Origin: a virus
DNA: 38,792 nt
Reading direction: 5' to 3' (one strand)
IMG/VR virus record: IMGVR_UViG_3300042923_000395
Span: 1-38,792 of that record
The notes beneath the pieces are model-generated. The model was not told where the DNA came from. It did no database searches and was given only the letters and a program-made list of their open reading frames with translations. Positions 33,181-38,792 of this stretch are shown here, piece by piece. The translations under genes were made by a program, and so were the position numbers. Each line of letters opens with the position of its first letter. The first letter of the stretch is position 1.

Positions 33181-34509
33181 TTAAGCACCTCTTCTACTAT
33201 TTCTTATGATTTCCTTCACATTAGCAACCGTGTAACCATCCAAGCCATACCAAATAGCCGAAAATGTATGAGGGTCAATGTTGAACTCATCATATATAAG
33301 CTGGTCTTTAGAGTCCTTTGCGTAGGTCAATGTCTTTAGCTCCCTAACCGTGTTCTTACACTCAGGAGATACAACTATTTTCCTAAACCTCTTGACCTTC
33401 TTAGTATTAGCAAGTCTTGAGCCAGCGAATTTCTTACAACCTCTTATCTTAAACCCTTCCTGCTTGTAGAATTGGATTGCTTTAGGGTCTTCACAATCAG
33501 CTATAATCTGCTCCTCTTGAATATTGCTATCCCATACGAGAAGTTCCTTAACTGTCTTATCATCTGTCATCTTGTTCTTATAGAACTCTTTGTAAATGTA
33601 GAGTATTTTATTTTTATCATCAATCGCCATCTTGATAACGGCATTGTATGAAGTCTCAAAACCAAAGTCAAAGCCAATTCTCCTAAGCTTCTTAGGTATT
33701 GCTACCACTTCACGCATTACATCTAAATGAGAAGCAGCAACCTCCAACTGAGGTAAAACCCTGATACCATTCATACCGAACCTACCAAGTCTTGCAACCC
33801 TATATAGGTCTGGGTCATAGCTTTGTAACTCATCCAGTGTCTTAAGGTAAGACTTAGGAAGGAATAGGTTGTCGTCAGGTAGTGAGTGGTGATAGTAGAC
33901 ACCATTCTTAATGATTGTGTGCTTTGCGTAGAGTCGTTCATCATCCAGTACTATAATCTCATTACCATCCTCATCTACCCTCTTGAAGAAATGGGTGTAA
34001 ACCCAGTTTTCCGTACCAACAGGATTAGTGGATAGTATAAAGTGAAGAGATAATGTCGGATGTCTTAAACGTCCTAAGAGCTCTTTGTAGCCTGCATACT
34101 TAATTTCGCTACACTCTTCTAACCAAACAATAGAAACACCATTTATAGACTTAAGCTTTGCAGGCTTATCCATGCCTTTAAAGATTATCTTACTACCGTT
34201 AGGGAATGTTAGAGTAAATGGACTTTCCTTCGCCATTACCTTACGTTTCCTTTGCCTAGGAGAGTCAGCTAGTAAATCAAGCTCTTCCAGTATTTCACAG
34301 AATAGGGAATAAGTACTTTCACGGTGTGTATCGTATACTTCACGTACAACCAATACTTTTCGCTTCTCCTCAAGGCACTTAGTAATAATTTTAAATGCAA
34401 TATGATAGGATTTCGATGAGCCATAGCCACCAACAAGTAAGTAAGTTAGGTAATCCCAGTCAAATATGAACTCTTCAAACCTAGGATTGACTTCCTTCTC
34501 AATGTTCAT
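33181..34509 (-). CDS. terL: large terminase subunit (PBSX/SPP1 type)
   Basis: The product has 442 residues. The ATPase domain has Walker A G27-GYGSSKS34 and Walker B ending IVWLEE (E131/E132). The nuclease domain has the RNase H-like metal ligands in RIGFDFGFE (about residue 285), IIADCEDPKAI, and a final NIDPHTFSAIWYG. This is the Terminase_3 class that packages DNA by headful cutting in SPP1-like phages. The start is ATG 34509; GTG 34524 is possible. It overlaps the upstream small gene by a few bases. Confidence 0.95.
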   Translation of the reverse strand: MNIEKEVNPRFEEFIFDWDYLTYLLVGGYGSSKSYHIAFKIITKCLEEKRKVLVVREVYDTHRESTYSLFCEILEELDLLADSPRQRKRKVMAKESPFTLTFPNGSKIIFKGMDKPAKLKSINGVSIVWLEECSEIKYAGYKELLGRLRHPTLSLHFILSTNPVGTENWVYTHFFKRVDEDGNEIIVLDDERLYAKHTIIKNGVYYHHSLPDDNLFLPKSYLKTLDELQSYDPDLYRVARLGRFGMNGIRVLPQLEVAASHLDVMREVVAIPKKLRRIGFDFGFETSYNAVIKMAIDDKNKILYIYKEFYKNKMTDDKTVKELLVWDSNIQEEQIIADCEDPKAIQFYKQEGFKIRGCKKFAGSRLANTKKVKRFRKIVVSPECKNTVRELKTLTYAKDSKDQLIYDEFNIDPHTFSAIWYGLDGYTVANVKEIIRNSRRGA

Positions 34510-34703
34510 ATGTAAATCACCCACACTCCAATGTATTTAACTACATTTATAGACTCTACATTTCGATGGTGTACTTCAGCAGTTATCATAGGGTCAAAGC
34601 TCTTTACAGTACCATGATACACTTCTTCTTTATCAACCATGATAGTAACTGTAAGGTTATCATTCAGTTGTGTCATTAGCTCTTGAAATTCGATACTGTT
34701 CAT
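34506..34703 (-). CDS. small hypothetical protein between the terminase subunits
   Basis: The product has 65 residues and is alpha/beta, with LNDNLTVTIMVDKEEVYHGT. No family is recognised. ATG 34703 follows GGGGTGA at fair distance, and an in-frame GTG lies 6 nt upstream. Its stop overlaps the TerL start. Confidence 0.55.
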   Translation of the reverse strand: MNSIEFQELMTQLNDNLTVTIMVDKEEVYHGTVKSFDPMITAEVHHRNVESINVVKYIGVWVIYI

Positions 34704-34756
34704 CACCACTCACCCCTATCTTTATAGTATTCGTGAAACAAAAGTTTTGCGAATAG

Positions 34757-34834
34757 TTGCATATTGCAATACAAAATCCTTATATAAACTTATGTTGCAG
34801 CGTTTTGACTTTTTAGTGCTTTGCATTTTGCAAA
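34757..34834 (-). promoter_or_regulatory. two TTGCA inverted repeats in a late-operon gap
   Basis: TTGCA-TAT-TGCAA (34757-34769) and TTTGCA-TTT-TGCAAA (34820-34834) are inverted repeats with 3 nt centres in the 131 bp gap before the small gene. The shared half-site looks like an operator for a dimeric regulator. No strong promoter is seen between them. Confidence 0.4.
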
Positions 34835-34960
34835 TTATTTTTTCTCTTTTGCCTTACTGCTGATGAAAACTGCCACGGCACAAAGGACTAACACACCAAC
34901 TATTGAACCAGCTCCAAACCCTAACCAGAATACTTGTCCAGCGGATAAACTAATCGTCAT
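34835..34960 (-). CDS. 41-residue membrane protein, DUF3789-like
   Basis: The product is a single transmembrane helix (FWLGFGAGSIVGVLVLCAVA) with a short N-terminus and a basic end (SSKAKEKK). This size and the GxGxxxG-type N-terminal helix fit the tiny DUF3789 membrane proteins of Bacillota phages and mobile elements. The ATG at 34960 has GGAGG 8 nt upstream and overlaps the TerS stop by 11 nt. Confidence 0.65.
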   Translation of the reverse strand: MTISLSAGQVFWLGFGAGSIVGVLVLCAVAVFISSKAKEKK

Positions 34961-35660
34961 CGTTGTCTTCCTCCTTCTTCTTTCTGGTAACAGTGATTGT
35001 AATATTGTTATCACCTTCTTCACCATCCAGTAAGTCTTTCTTAAGTTGAAATTCTTGTTGTCGTAACTTACGAAGTTCAACCATGTTTTCTATCTCAGCT
35101 TGTTCTTTTCTGGATAACCAATTAAAAGCATTGTCTAAGACAAATCTACTACCGTTGTATCCATCTTTATCGTACAGCCTACATTCTGCATATGCTTCTA
35201 TACGCTGCCGTGCCCTTTTTATTACCGTACTATACTGGTCACTTTCATTTACATCGAACCCTAAGTCATCTTTATAGCCTTTTTCGTATCGCTTTAAGAC
35301 GTTTGTGTCGATATCCAGATACAATGCTAGACCACTAATAGTATAGGGCTTTATCTGTCCCGTTACTGGCATTCCTCTTTTGTCTAAATAAGGTTTACCA
35401 GTTTTATGATTGTACAGGACACCATCACATGATGCAAAGTATTCCTCACATAAGGCTCTTAAGTGGTCTGGGCTTTGAAATTTTCTTCTTTCGTAGTTGT
35501 TAGAGCCACCAAAGATAGGTCTGCGTATCGCACGCATGTCTAATTTCACTACCCTATCGCTTACCCATTCGTATCGTCGTGGAGTGCGTTTCGGTACTCT
35601 AATGACGAGAATGTCTTCATTATTTTTCACAGCCATTAGTCTGCTAACGTCTCCTTTCAT
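34950..35660 (-). CDS. terS: small terminase subunit
   Basis: The product has 236 residues. FQSPDHLRALCEEYFASCDG, then GQIKPYTISGLALYLDIDTN (helix-turn-helix) and the later KRARQRIEAYAECRLYD fit the Bacillota TerS family. It recognises the packaging site and regulates TerL. The C-terminus is acidic/basic low complexity. The start at 35660 has a weak GAGG; ATG 35636 has AAAGGAG but 14 nt away. It is the first gene of the late operon. Confidence 0.85.
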   Translation of the reverse strand: MKGDVSRLMAVKNNEDILVIRVPKRTPRRYEWVSDRVVKLDMRAIRRPIFGGSNNYERRKFQSPDHLRALCEEYFASCDGVLYNHKTGKPYLDKRGMPVTGQIKPYTISGLALYLDIDTNVLKRYEKGYKDDLGFDVNESDQYSTVIKRARQRIEAYAECRLYDKDGYNGSRFVLDNAFNWLSRKEQAEIENMVELRKLRQQEFQLKKDLLDGEEGDNNITITVTRKKKEEDNDDD

Positions 35661-35686
35661 TCTGTCGTTTCGTCCTCACAGGAAAC

Positions 35687-35715
35687 ATTATCCATCATGC
35701 GTGAAGAAATGTCAA
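35687..35715 (-). promoter_or_regulatory. late operon promoter
   Basis: On the minus strand TTGACA (35710-35715) and GATAAT (35687-35692) are separated by 17 bases. The expected start is about 20 nt before TerS. It lacks the TTTTAAAA double box and extended -10 of the early-type promoters, so it may be controlled differently. Confidence 0.75.
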
Positions 35716-36015
35716 TCTTTACCTTTAAAGTAAATAAAGTGTTTACAAAAAAGATTTTTCAACCAAGAAAAACGTCAGTTTTGGGGTGACCGTTTGCATA
35801 GACCACTAACAGAAGCACAGCGCAGCGTAAGAGGCAGGACACAGTCCGTAACCATGCAAAACAAAAACACCGAAAAATCAAAAGATATGCCTTTTTTTGA
35901 CAGGGGTTCGTTGTAGGCAGTTGATGTCTTTTTTCATTACCTGCTCCAGTAAAAGGCAAGACGAAACTGTTAGCGGAGATAGTAAATTTTCATATCAACC
36001 TTATGAGCTTATCCG

Positions 36016-36572
36016 CCTGTTTTTGCTGCAGTCCCATTCAATTTAAAAATTTTCGATTTTCAAAAAATAAATTTTTTTCTTTTCTTTTTCTGCAGAAATC
36101 GGTGATAGAAAAGATAGAAAAAAGATATACCTAAAGATATAGAGCGTCTCTCGTAATTTTACCTTTGATTTTCTCCTAGCTGCTTTATGACGTTCCAGTA
36201 TCTTTGAAGCCTGTCAACGCAAAACCTGTTTTTGCAGAAAAAGATATACGAAAAAAACCTGTTTCTGACGTTTTTTCTGCTGCGCTTTCGCACACGAAAG
36301 TGAGCCAATCGAAAATTTTCGTCTCCAGTCCTGCGGAAGAGGAACAAAAACAGGTTTTTCTCGAAGCAAAGTTACAATCTTTGTATAAATGTTTGCCTTT
36401 TTTTGCAGAGTCAGTCGAAAAATCCTTATGAAAAAAGCCTGTTTCTGCAGGAAAAAACCTGTTTTTGAAATTTCAAGATACAAACTCCGACGATTTCTGA
36501 TTTCCTGGAGAGGAAAAATCTGTGCAGATTTTCAGAGTTTTGAGATACAAAAATTTTCAAAAACAGGTTTTT
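36016..36572. repeat. CCTGTTTTTG repeat array
   Basis: Copies begin at 36016, 36225, 36258, 36438 and 36458 (plus orientation), and at 36345 and 36558 (inverted). Several are flanked by A-runs on one side and GCAG on the other (AAAACCTGTTTTTGCAG). Two inverted pairs form long perfect stems: 36221-36234 with 36345-36358 (14 bp), and 36453-36470 with 36555-36572 (18 bp). A degenerate copy is at 36396. Confidence 0.8.
36453..36572. ncRNA. nested inverted-repeat element (structured RNA or cruciform)
   Basis: The outer 18 bp perfect stem (AAAAACCTGTTTTTGAAA) encloses an inner AAACTC/GAGTTT stem (36482-36487/36535-36540). Inside that are two hairpins: TTTCCT-GGAG-AGGAAA (36501-36516) and AAAATCTG-TG-CAGATTTT (36515-36532), which overlap by two bases and may alternate. 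It ends about 40 nt before a promoter. No known RNA family is recognised, so it could act as DNA or RNA. Confidence 0.4.
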
Positions 36573-36613
36573 ATACATACTTCAGGATTTCGAAAAATTC
36601 TTTACAAAAATGC

Positions 36614-36642
36614 TTGACAAATTTTCAAACTTAGTGCATAAT
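36614..36642 (+). promoter_or_regulatory. promoter of the rightward small-gene cluster
   Basis: TTGACA (36614-36619) and CATAAT (36637-36642) are 17 bases apart. It precedes the gene at 36679 by about 30 nt. Its upstream sequence differs from that of the early promoter family. Confidence 0.8.
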
Positions 36643-36678
36643 ACCTTTAAAGCAAAATTTTACAGAGGAGGAAAGAAA

Positions 36679-36852
36679 ATGATTTTCACAATCATAATCA
36701 AGGAAAACGGGAGTGAAAATGCCTTGTACCAGTACTGTAACGAACCCAATTATGAAGCAGCAAAACAATATGCAAAAGAAAATTATGCATCTTACGTGTA
36801 CAGTTCCACTCACACTGTTAGCATAAGTATGATTAGACACAGTTTAAGATAA
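36679..36852 (+). CDS. small hypothetical protein
   Basis: The ATG at 36679 has GAGGAGG upstream; the frame is open further upstream into the promoter, which argues for this start. The 57-residue product begins MIFTIIIKENGSENALYQYC and has an alpha/beta feel, similar in style to the protein encoded at 38102. The function is unknown. It is the first gene of the rightward cluster. Confidence 0.65.
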   Translation: MIFTIIIKENGSENALYQYCNEPNYEAAKQYAKENYASYVYSSTHTVSISMIRHSLR

Positions 36853-36875
36853 TTTAAAAATATTTTAAAAAGTAC

Positions 36876-36904
36876 TTGACTTATTTTTTAATCCATGATA
36901 TAAT
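36876..36904 (+). promoter_or_regulatory. early-type promoter with double TTTTAAAA box
   Basis: TTGACT and TATAAT are 17 bases apart, with an extended -10 (CATGATATAAT) and the TTTAAAAATATTTTAAAA box at 36853-36870. It starts transcription about 25 nt before the gene at 36935. Confidence 0.9.
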
Positions 36905-36934
36905 ACTATCATCACCAAAACGGAGGGAAACAAA

Positions 36935-37153
36935 ATGAAATATTACTTGTTAGCAAACGGATTTACACAAACACATGAAGAAAGATTTACCCGTGGCAAC
37001 TTAGTAGTGTGCTCCGTCATGAAAAGACAAAGAGCTGGCAGCACCAAGACAACAAAAGTATGGGCAATATCAGTAGACGGACGTGAAATGTACGTAGGTA
37101 CGATAGCAAATATTAGAAGAGTGTTAAGAAACCAATTCGGATTTAATAACTAG
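36935..37153 (+). CDS. small basic hypothetical protein
   Basis: The product has 72 residues (pI clearly basic by composition), with a beta-rich fold suggested by NLVVCSVMKRQRAGSTKTTK and VWAISVDGREMYVG. GGAGG precedes the ATG, and a strong promoter lies just upstream. The function is unknown; early takeover or regulation is possible from position and promoter strength. Confidence 0.65.
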   Translation: MKYYLLANGFTQTHEERFTRGNLVVCSVMKRQRAGSTKTTKVWAISVDGREMYVGTIANIRRVLRNQFGFNN

Positions 37154-37165
37154 GAGGATAGCAAT

Positions 37166-37390
37166 ATGACAAACAAAGCATCAGATATTTACATGCAATC
37201 ACAAAGCGGAATGAACTTTATGTGTGGAAGGAAAAGGGTAAGTATTAACAGCATGTGCGGAAGGAGCTTTAAGATAATAGACAATGGAGTTGAGACATTT
37301 GTAATCCAAGCTACACCTGAAGACCTTAAGCCATTCTATTTTAGAAAGCATGGAGAAGTAAAAGTACAATTCATAGATGGGAGGAACTAA
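37166..37390 (+). CDS. small hypothetical protein
   Basis: The product has 74 residues: FMCGRKRVSINSMCGRSFKI carries a duplicated MCGR motif, then a beta-like end (EVKVQFIDGRN). The RBS is AGGAGG. No family is known. It is read with the preceding gene (12 nt gap). Confidence 0.6.
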   Translation: MTNKASDIYMQSQSGMNFMCGRKRVSINSMCGRSFKIIDNGVETFVIQATPEDLKPFYFRKHGEVKVQFIDGRN

Positions 37391-37392
37391 TT

Positions 37393-37701
37393 ATGATGAA
37401 GCAAGAATTTGAGCAAGCCATTGGCATTACCGTGTCCGCAGAAGCATTTGAACATATTGAAGCTGTGTACCTTAACAGTGAATTTTTTGCATCTAAGGAA
37501 CAGTTGTATAGCTTCTACAAGCAATACGACATGAATGGCATCGAGCGTATGTACAAGGACGTGTTAGTACGCTTAAGACAACAGGTGTCCATCAAAAACC
37601 TACAGGATAGAATAAGCAACCTACAGAGTGTCATTAGAGCACTTAGGGGATTTAAGAGCGCAATAGTAGATGCACTTGCGAAGTATGGGGAGGTGATTTA
37701 A
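37393..37701 (+). CDS. small helical hypothetical protein
   Basis: The product has 102 residues and is largely helical, with QQVSIKNLQDRISNLQSVIR and other heptad leucines. It starts with ATGATG after GGGAGG and overlaps the next start by one base (TAATG). The function is unknown. Confidence 0.6.
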   Translation: MMKQEFEQAIGITVSAEAFEHIEAVYLNSEFFASKEQLYSFYKQYDMNGIERMYKDVLVRLRQQVSIKNLQDRISNLQSVIRALRGFKSAIVDALAKYGEVI

Positions 37702-37931
37702 TGAATAAGGAGCGTAGAGCAAGACTTTTAAAAGCTCTTGATATGATAGCCGATGCACAAGCGATATTAGAAGAATGCAAGTCCGAGGAAGAGGATTACC
37801 GTGACAACATGCCAGAAAACTTACAAGCTAGCCAGAAGTATGAAACAGCTGACCAGGCAGTTAATGAGCTTGATAGTGCGATAGACTCATTAAATGATGT
37901 AATGTCTAATACCAATACCGCAATGGAATAG
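37701..37931 (+). CDS. small acidic helical protein
   Basis: The product has 76 residues: helical and acidic (ILEECKSEEEDYRDNMPENL), with a C-terminal helix AVNELDSAIDSLNDVMSN. It is coupled to the preceding gene. No family is recognised, but short acidic proteins of this kind are common among phage early genes. Confidence 0.6.
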   Translation: MNKERRARLLKALDMIADAQAILEECKSEEEDYRDNMPENLQASQKYETADQAVNELDSAIDSLNDVMSNTNTAME

Positions 37932-37940
37932 GAGGAGAAT

Positions 37941-38093
37941 ATGAATAAACGTAAGGTAGCAAGGCTGCTGTACTTAGAGACAGTGCTATCAAATATTATA
38001 CACCAAGCAGTAGAGGAAGAAATTAACGGTCATGAAGTAGACTTGGAAAAGACTAAGAAGAGCCTAGAGTATCATATCAATGAACAGATATAG
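37941..38093 (+). CDS. small hypothetical protein (50 residues)
   Basis: The frame begins at an ATG with GGAGGAG upstream and reads MNKRKVARLLYLETVLSN, then a helical stretch to the TAG, which is itself part of the next gene's RBS. It is mostly helical and charged. The function is unknown. Confidence 0.55.
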   Translation: MNKRKVARLLYLETVLSNIIHQAVEEEINGHEVDLEKTKKSLEYHINEQI

Positions 38094-38101
38094 GAGGGAA
38101 T

Positions 38102-38272
38102 ATGGAAACATACAACATATTAGTAATGTTTAAGTACACCAATCAAATAGCCTACTGGTATATCATAGAAGCTGCTAGCATGGATGATGCTAAAGCAATG
38201 GCAAAAGAGCTGTATCCTACATTTGTCAATTCACCAAGTTATTCCGTGGTTGTAGGTCAGGAGGTGGCATAA
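38102..38272 (+). CDS. small hypothetical protein (56 residues)
   Basis: The ATG follows AGGAGGG and the stop overlaps the next ATG (TAATG). The product begins METYNILVMFKYTNQIAYWY and ends SVVVGQEVA, an alpha/beta pattern similar in style to the protein encoded at 36679 (beta strand, helix with DDAKAMAKE, beta strand). They may be distant paralogues. The function is unknown. Confidence 0.55.
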   Translation: METYNILVMFKYTNQIAYWYIIEAASMDDAKAMAKELYPTFVNSPSYSVVVGQEVA

Positions 38273-38475
38273 TGAGTAATCTGTTAGAGGTTAAGTATAA
38301 CAATGCTTTAGAAGAGTACAAAGAGTCCAGGGAGAATTTTATACAGTTTGTTACTGATGAAGTGAATACATCTTGCTTTGAAAGAAATGCAATAACAAGG
38401 CTGGCTATCATGATTGAGCAAAAGGCAAGGATGGAAGCCCTCAGAGTTGCATTAAAGCCCTATACTAAGAAGTAG
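38272..38475 (+). CDS. small helical hypothetical protein
   Basis: The product has 67 residues, helical and charged, with ALEEYKESRENFIQFVTDEV. The RBS is AGGAGG, inside the end of the preceding gene. It is followed by an intrinsic terminator that overlaps its stop. The function is unknown. Confidence 0.6.
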   Translation: MSNLLEVKYNNALEEYKESRENFIQFVTDEVNTSCFERNAITRLAIMIEQKARMEALRVALKPYTKK

Positions 38476-38501
38476 GGAGCCAATAAGCTCTCTTTTCTTT
38501 T
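38474..38501 (+). terminator. intrinsic terminator of the small-gene cluster
   Basis: AGGGAGC (38474-38480) pairs with GCTCTCT (38487-38493) around a CAATAA loop, followed by TTTCTTTTG. It closes the operon that begins near 36935. Confidence 0.8.
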
Positions 38502-38534
38502 GTAAAAAGATTTTAAAATTTCTTAAAATAGTGC

Positions 38535-38563
38535 TTGACTTCTTTAAAATCTCGTGATATAAT
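38535..38563 (+). promoter_or_regulatory. early-type promoter with double TTTTAAAA box
   Basis: TTGACT and TATAAT are 17 bases apart, with an extended -10 (CGTGATATAAT) and a TTTTAAAATTTCTTAAAA box at 38511-38528. It reads into the gene at 38605. Confidence 0.9.
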
Positions 38564-38604
38564 AAGGTATAAGGAACGAAAACACTATCTTAGGAGGTTA
38601 GAAT

Positions 38605-38792
38605 ATGAAGAAGGAATTTGTAGCAAATTGGAACAACCACAGCACACAGACAATCGAAACAGAAGGACTAACCGATAACGAAGTAGCAGCCATGATAGCT
38701 GCAAGAAATAATGAGTTTAATGATGCACTCGAAGAGAGACGTTGTGGTACATGGAATTTCACCGTGCAAGAGAATAGCGGTATCAATGCTAA
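38605..38792 (+). CDS. hypothetical protein, 3' end outside window
   Basis: The ATG has AGGAGG upstream and the frame stays open to the last base of the window (62 codons seen). It begins MKKEFVANWNNHSTQTIETE and contains a helical NEVAAMIAARNNEFNDALEE. No family is recognised. It is read from the promoter just upstream. Confidence 0.6.
   Translation, partial: MKKEFVANWNNHSTQTIETEGLTDNEVAAMIAARNNEFNDALEERRCGTWNFTVQENSGINA

Larger units (their letters stand above)
35716..36678. other. repeat-rich non-coding region, candidate replication origin
   Basis: About 960 bp between the divergent arms hold no supported gene. It is AT-rich, with a near-pure AT stretch at 36041-36088, and carries seven copies of a CCTGTTTTTG/CAAAAACAGG motif in both orientations. 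A stem pair TGCCTTTT/AAAAGGCA (35888-35895/35951-35958) and a GGAC-ACA-GTCC hairpin (35837-35847) lie in the left part, and the palindromes CTGCAG and CGAAAATTTTCG further right. The position, AT content and iterated motif are those of an origin or a control region. Confidence 0.55.

Noticed and set aside
35759-35959. Minus-strand 66-residue frame
   Set aside because: No RBS, Cys/Leu-rich improbable sequence, and it lies upstream of the late promoter.
36221-36572. Possible CRISPR array
   Set aside because: Repeat copies are short, inverted as well as direct, and unevenly spaced.
36204-36634. Overlapping frames on both strands with recurring KTGF/KPVF peptides
   Set aside because: The peptides come from the CCTGTTTTTG repeats; there are no RBSs or known domains, so the region is treated as non-coding.

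Overview
The window is part of a double-stranded DNA tailed phage (siphophage) genome, or an unbounded stretch of prophage. It is AT-rich, with strong GGAGG-type ribosome binding sites, ATGA/TAATG gene overlaps, an SPP1-like head module, a holin of superfamily V type and an M15 endolysin. All of this points to a low-GC Bacillota (Clostridia-like) host. No integrase, lysogeny repressor, tRNA, CRISPR array or insertion sequence was seen. Both window ends cut through genes.

Layout. (1) About 1-12.85 kb, plus strand: replication, recombination and nucleotide metabolism. It holds a family A DNA polymerase, a small beta-domain protein with an acidic/Lys tail, a PD-(D/E)XK nuclease with Fe-S cysteines, a Sak4-like ATPase, an SSB-like protein with a very long charged tail, a TET-associated-type glycosyltransferase, a P-loop nucleotide kinase, a thymidylate-synthase homologue, a HAD phosphatase, a VRR-NUC nuclease and a SNF2 helicase. 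(2) About 12.88-14.94 kb, minus strand: a three-gene island with its own consensus promoters and terminators. (3) 15.2-35.66 kb, minus strand: one late operon. In transcription order it runs TerS, small membrane protein, TerL, holin, endolysin, portal, Mu F-like head protein, zinc-ribbon protein, scaffold, decoration protein, major capsid, connectors, tail tube, gpG/gpT, tape measure, Dit, Tal, receptor-binding protein, and a BhlA-like membrane protein. (4) 35.7-36.68 kb: a non-coding region between the divergent arms, full of inverted repeats. (5) 36.68-38.79 kb, plus strand: a run of very small early-type genes.

The most interesting biology is a predicted DNA hypermodification cassette at about 6.3-9.6 kb. 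The thymidylate-synthase homologue keeps the catalytic Cys but carries Asp where E. coli ThyA has Asn177. The same replacement in T4 gp42 gives dCMP specificity, so this is probably a dCMP hydroxymethylase. A small nucleotide kinase lies just upstream and a GT-A glycosyltransferase of TET-associated type a little further upstream. Together they suggest that 5-hydroxymethylcytosine is made, incorporated into DNA and glycosylated, as in T-even phages but with unrelated-looking enzymes.

Other notable signals are: a tandem pair of related structured elements between the charged-tail gene and the nuclease gene; five CGACA-type repeats around a promoter after the polymerase gene; a nested inverted-repeat array that may be an origin; a family of near-identical promoters on both strands; a gpG/gpT overlap in the +1/-2 frame; a lysis cassette between terminase and portal; and 61-residue repeats in the receptor-binding protein.
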